A stretch of DNA of 64,000 nucleotides, from positions 6,324,001-6,388,000 of the forward strand of contig OX637334.1 of NCBI GenBank assembly GCA_951799405.1. The letters are read 5' to 3'. The translations under genes and the position numbers were made by a program. Within the stretch, counting starts at the first letter, position 1. The number at the start of each line of letters is the position of its first letter. The notes under the pieces were generated by a model. It worked only from the letters and a program-made list of their open reading frames with translations. It was not told the DNA's origin and did no database searches. This DNA is from Agapetus fuscipes. Taxonomy: Eukaryota > Arthropoda > Insecta > Trichoptera > Glossosomatidae. Positions 62,816 to 64,000 of this stretch are shown piece after piece.

Positions 62816-63177
62816 AAAATAAACCTTCACGTGTCTCATAAGTTTGTCATTTTCATTCAGCATAAATTCGCTAAGCTACGTTTGAAACACCCGGGTCTTA
62901 TTCTAACATGAAGAATATTGGAGTTCTTCAAACGACAAAGTACTCTTAGCTTTGATCCTGAGTGTATGAGAAATTTCCATTGTCCCGTGTTTCGTAATAT
63001 GAAATCTTAGTTTCAAATTTTATAAGAGGATTGAGTGGAAGCTAAAACATATGAAATTTTGCAACAATTTAATCAAACACACCTACCGACATGTGTCTTG
63101 CTTTTAAATTTATTTTGTAAGTACAACTTAGAGCGTCGATAATACAAACGCCGATTAATCAAAGAGTTTTTTAATAC
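62816..63177. other. unassigned; right end of an M2 copy
   Basis: TTCAGCATAAATTCGCTAAG then TTTGAAACACCCGGGTC (62857-62896) matches the M2 right end. Rest unassigned. Confidence 0.4.
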
Positions 63178-63270
63178 TTATCTCAGCTAGTAGAACGCTT
63201 GTATTCCATGCTGAAAGCTAGGGTTCGATTCCCACCAAAGGTGTCAGAAGTTGTTTCTCATTTCAATGGG
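63178..63270 (+). mobile_element. tSINE-2, left of a tSINE-1 insertion
   Basis: TATCTCAGCTAGTAGAACGC (A box), GGTTCGATTCCC (B box); resumes at 63589. Confidence 0.7.
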
Positions 63271-63588
63271 TTTTTTTAAACAAATCCTGTGCGGGAGACT
63301 CCCTAGATTCTAGAGACTCTAGGGGTCTATGACACTTGTTGTAGTGCCGCAGAGGTGTACGAGCTTGGTCGTCGCTACAATGCACCAATACTCAAGCAAG
63401 ACCCAGTTGCTGTAAGGCTGGATGGACCTTTAGTGACCGGTCATTGGTAAAGGTTTATGAATTTTTCAACCCAGCGAAGATCAAATTAAAAAAAATGTAA
63501 ATGGTATTTTTTTGTGCTCCGCTGGGATTCGAACCCGCAACCTTCCCATTCAGAGTCCGCAGTGTTACCACTGATCTACGGACCGGGC
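63271..63588 (-). mobile_element. tSINE-1 with alternative tail, inserted in tSINE-2
   Basis: TTTTTTTAAACAAATCCTG, CTAGATTCTAGAGACTC, body, then head complement GATCTACGGACCGGGC. Confidence 0.85.
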
Positions 63589-63775
63589 AAACTTAACTTC
63601 AAACACAAAATAAAAACCGGTAAGGCGTAATCAGCCGTCGCAAAAAATATGAACCAGTAGGGAGCTGTGAAACCCCATTTTAAGTAAAGTGGGGAGGGGG
63701 GGTAAATCCATTTGACTTATCTGTAAAAATAAATAAAGTTCCACATGCTCTTCGCAACCCCCAGGACTCCGGGTA
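63589..63775 (+). mobile_element. tSINE-2, right part
   Basis: AACACAAAATAAAAACCGGT to CACATGCTCTTCGCAACC; the extreme tail is missing. Confidence 0.65.
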
Positions 63776-64000
63776 CAGCCCGGTCAGACATTTTTAACTT
63801 AGTTCTTTGTATGGAATGCTCTCCCCTGTTTTTTCAAATTTATAACCAAAATTACTTGCAAAATTATTCAGCAATTCATTTCGCTTCCTGAGTCCATCCA
63901 CAATCCCAAACCGAGACGCTCATACAAAGCTATAATCGTACATTTGATACGGTGTACGGCTCCGGCCATAAAATGTATGTAACACACATCTTCCTGCCCT
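63776..64000. other. unassigned sequence
   Basis: No gene or repeat recognised. Confidence 0.35.

Overview
This is a gene-poor, AT-rich stretch of an animal nuclear genome, most likely an arthropod and probably an insect. The evidence is a complete R1-type non-LTR retrotransposon, pentameric TTAGG arrays (the usual insect telomere unit), a 5S rRNA-derived repeat, several tRNA-derived SINEs and many broken LINE 3' ends. The species cannot be named from the sequence. No complete host gene was found; one possible host exon (20300-20574, minus) is listed at low confidence. Family names below are my own labels.

Main repeat families. SINE-A is about 250 bp with no clear tRNA head. It starts near CCTTGACTTATAGGTTGG and ends in a variable (ATTAG)n, (ATTTAG)n or TTATAGATTATAG tail, with about 40 copies or pieces in at least two subfamilies. 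tSINE-1 has the tRNA-like head GACCGGTCCGTAGTTCAG and carries three different 3' ends: an L2-LINE-like tail ending in AAT repeats, a poly(A) tail preceded by CCCGCACAGGATTTC, or a fused tSINE-2. tSINE-2 has the head GGTCGATAGCTCAGTTGG and ends in CTATATGTGTAGCTTAG. tSINE-3 has a Leu/Ser-type tRNA head. Two loci carry a 5S rRNA-like module fused in front of tSINE-1, and one of these continues into tSINE-2, making a 5S + tRNA + tRNA composite. The L2-clade LINE relic at 15.6-16.25 kb has the same 3' end as tSINE-1, so it is the likely source of its mobilisation machinery.

Layout. 0-12 kb: SINEs, LINE ends, a MITE (M1), a 16-bp minisatellite. 12-14.3 kb: a foldback, an RTE-like LINE relic, a terminal-repeat relic with a hammerhead-like motif, and MITE M2. 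15.6-16.25 kb: L2 LINE 3' end. 18.3-19.4 kb: 5'-truncated LINE with poly(A). 19.5-22.3 kb: dense SINE-A. 23.0-25.7 kb: a hAT-like element, then a 0.8-kb tandem duplication with CATA microsatellites and a 775-bp TTAGG-containing array in the second copy. 26-33 kb: nested SINEs, a hAT-like MITE, hammerhead-like foldbacks. 33-46 kb: LINE relics, dimeric SINEs, two more hammerhead-like foldbacks. 46.33-51.21 kb: full-length R1-clade element on the minus strand with both ORFs open and a 14-bp target-site duplication. 51-64 kb: SINEs, both 5S chimeras, LINE 3' ends and a hAT-like MITE.

How the parts work together (inference): LINEs supply reverse transcriptase; the SINEs use LINE-like 3' ends to be copied; repeated insertion into older copies built the nested layers seen here. 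Stretches described as unassigned hold only short ORFs without recognisable domains. Copy boundaries are read by eye and may be off by several bases.
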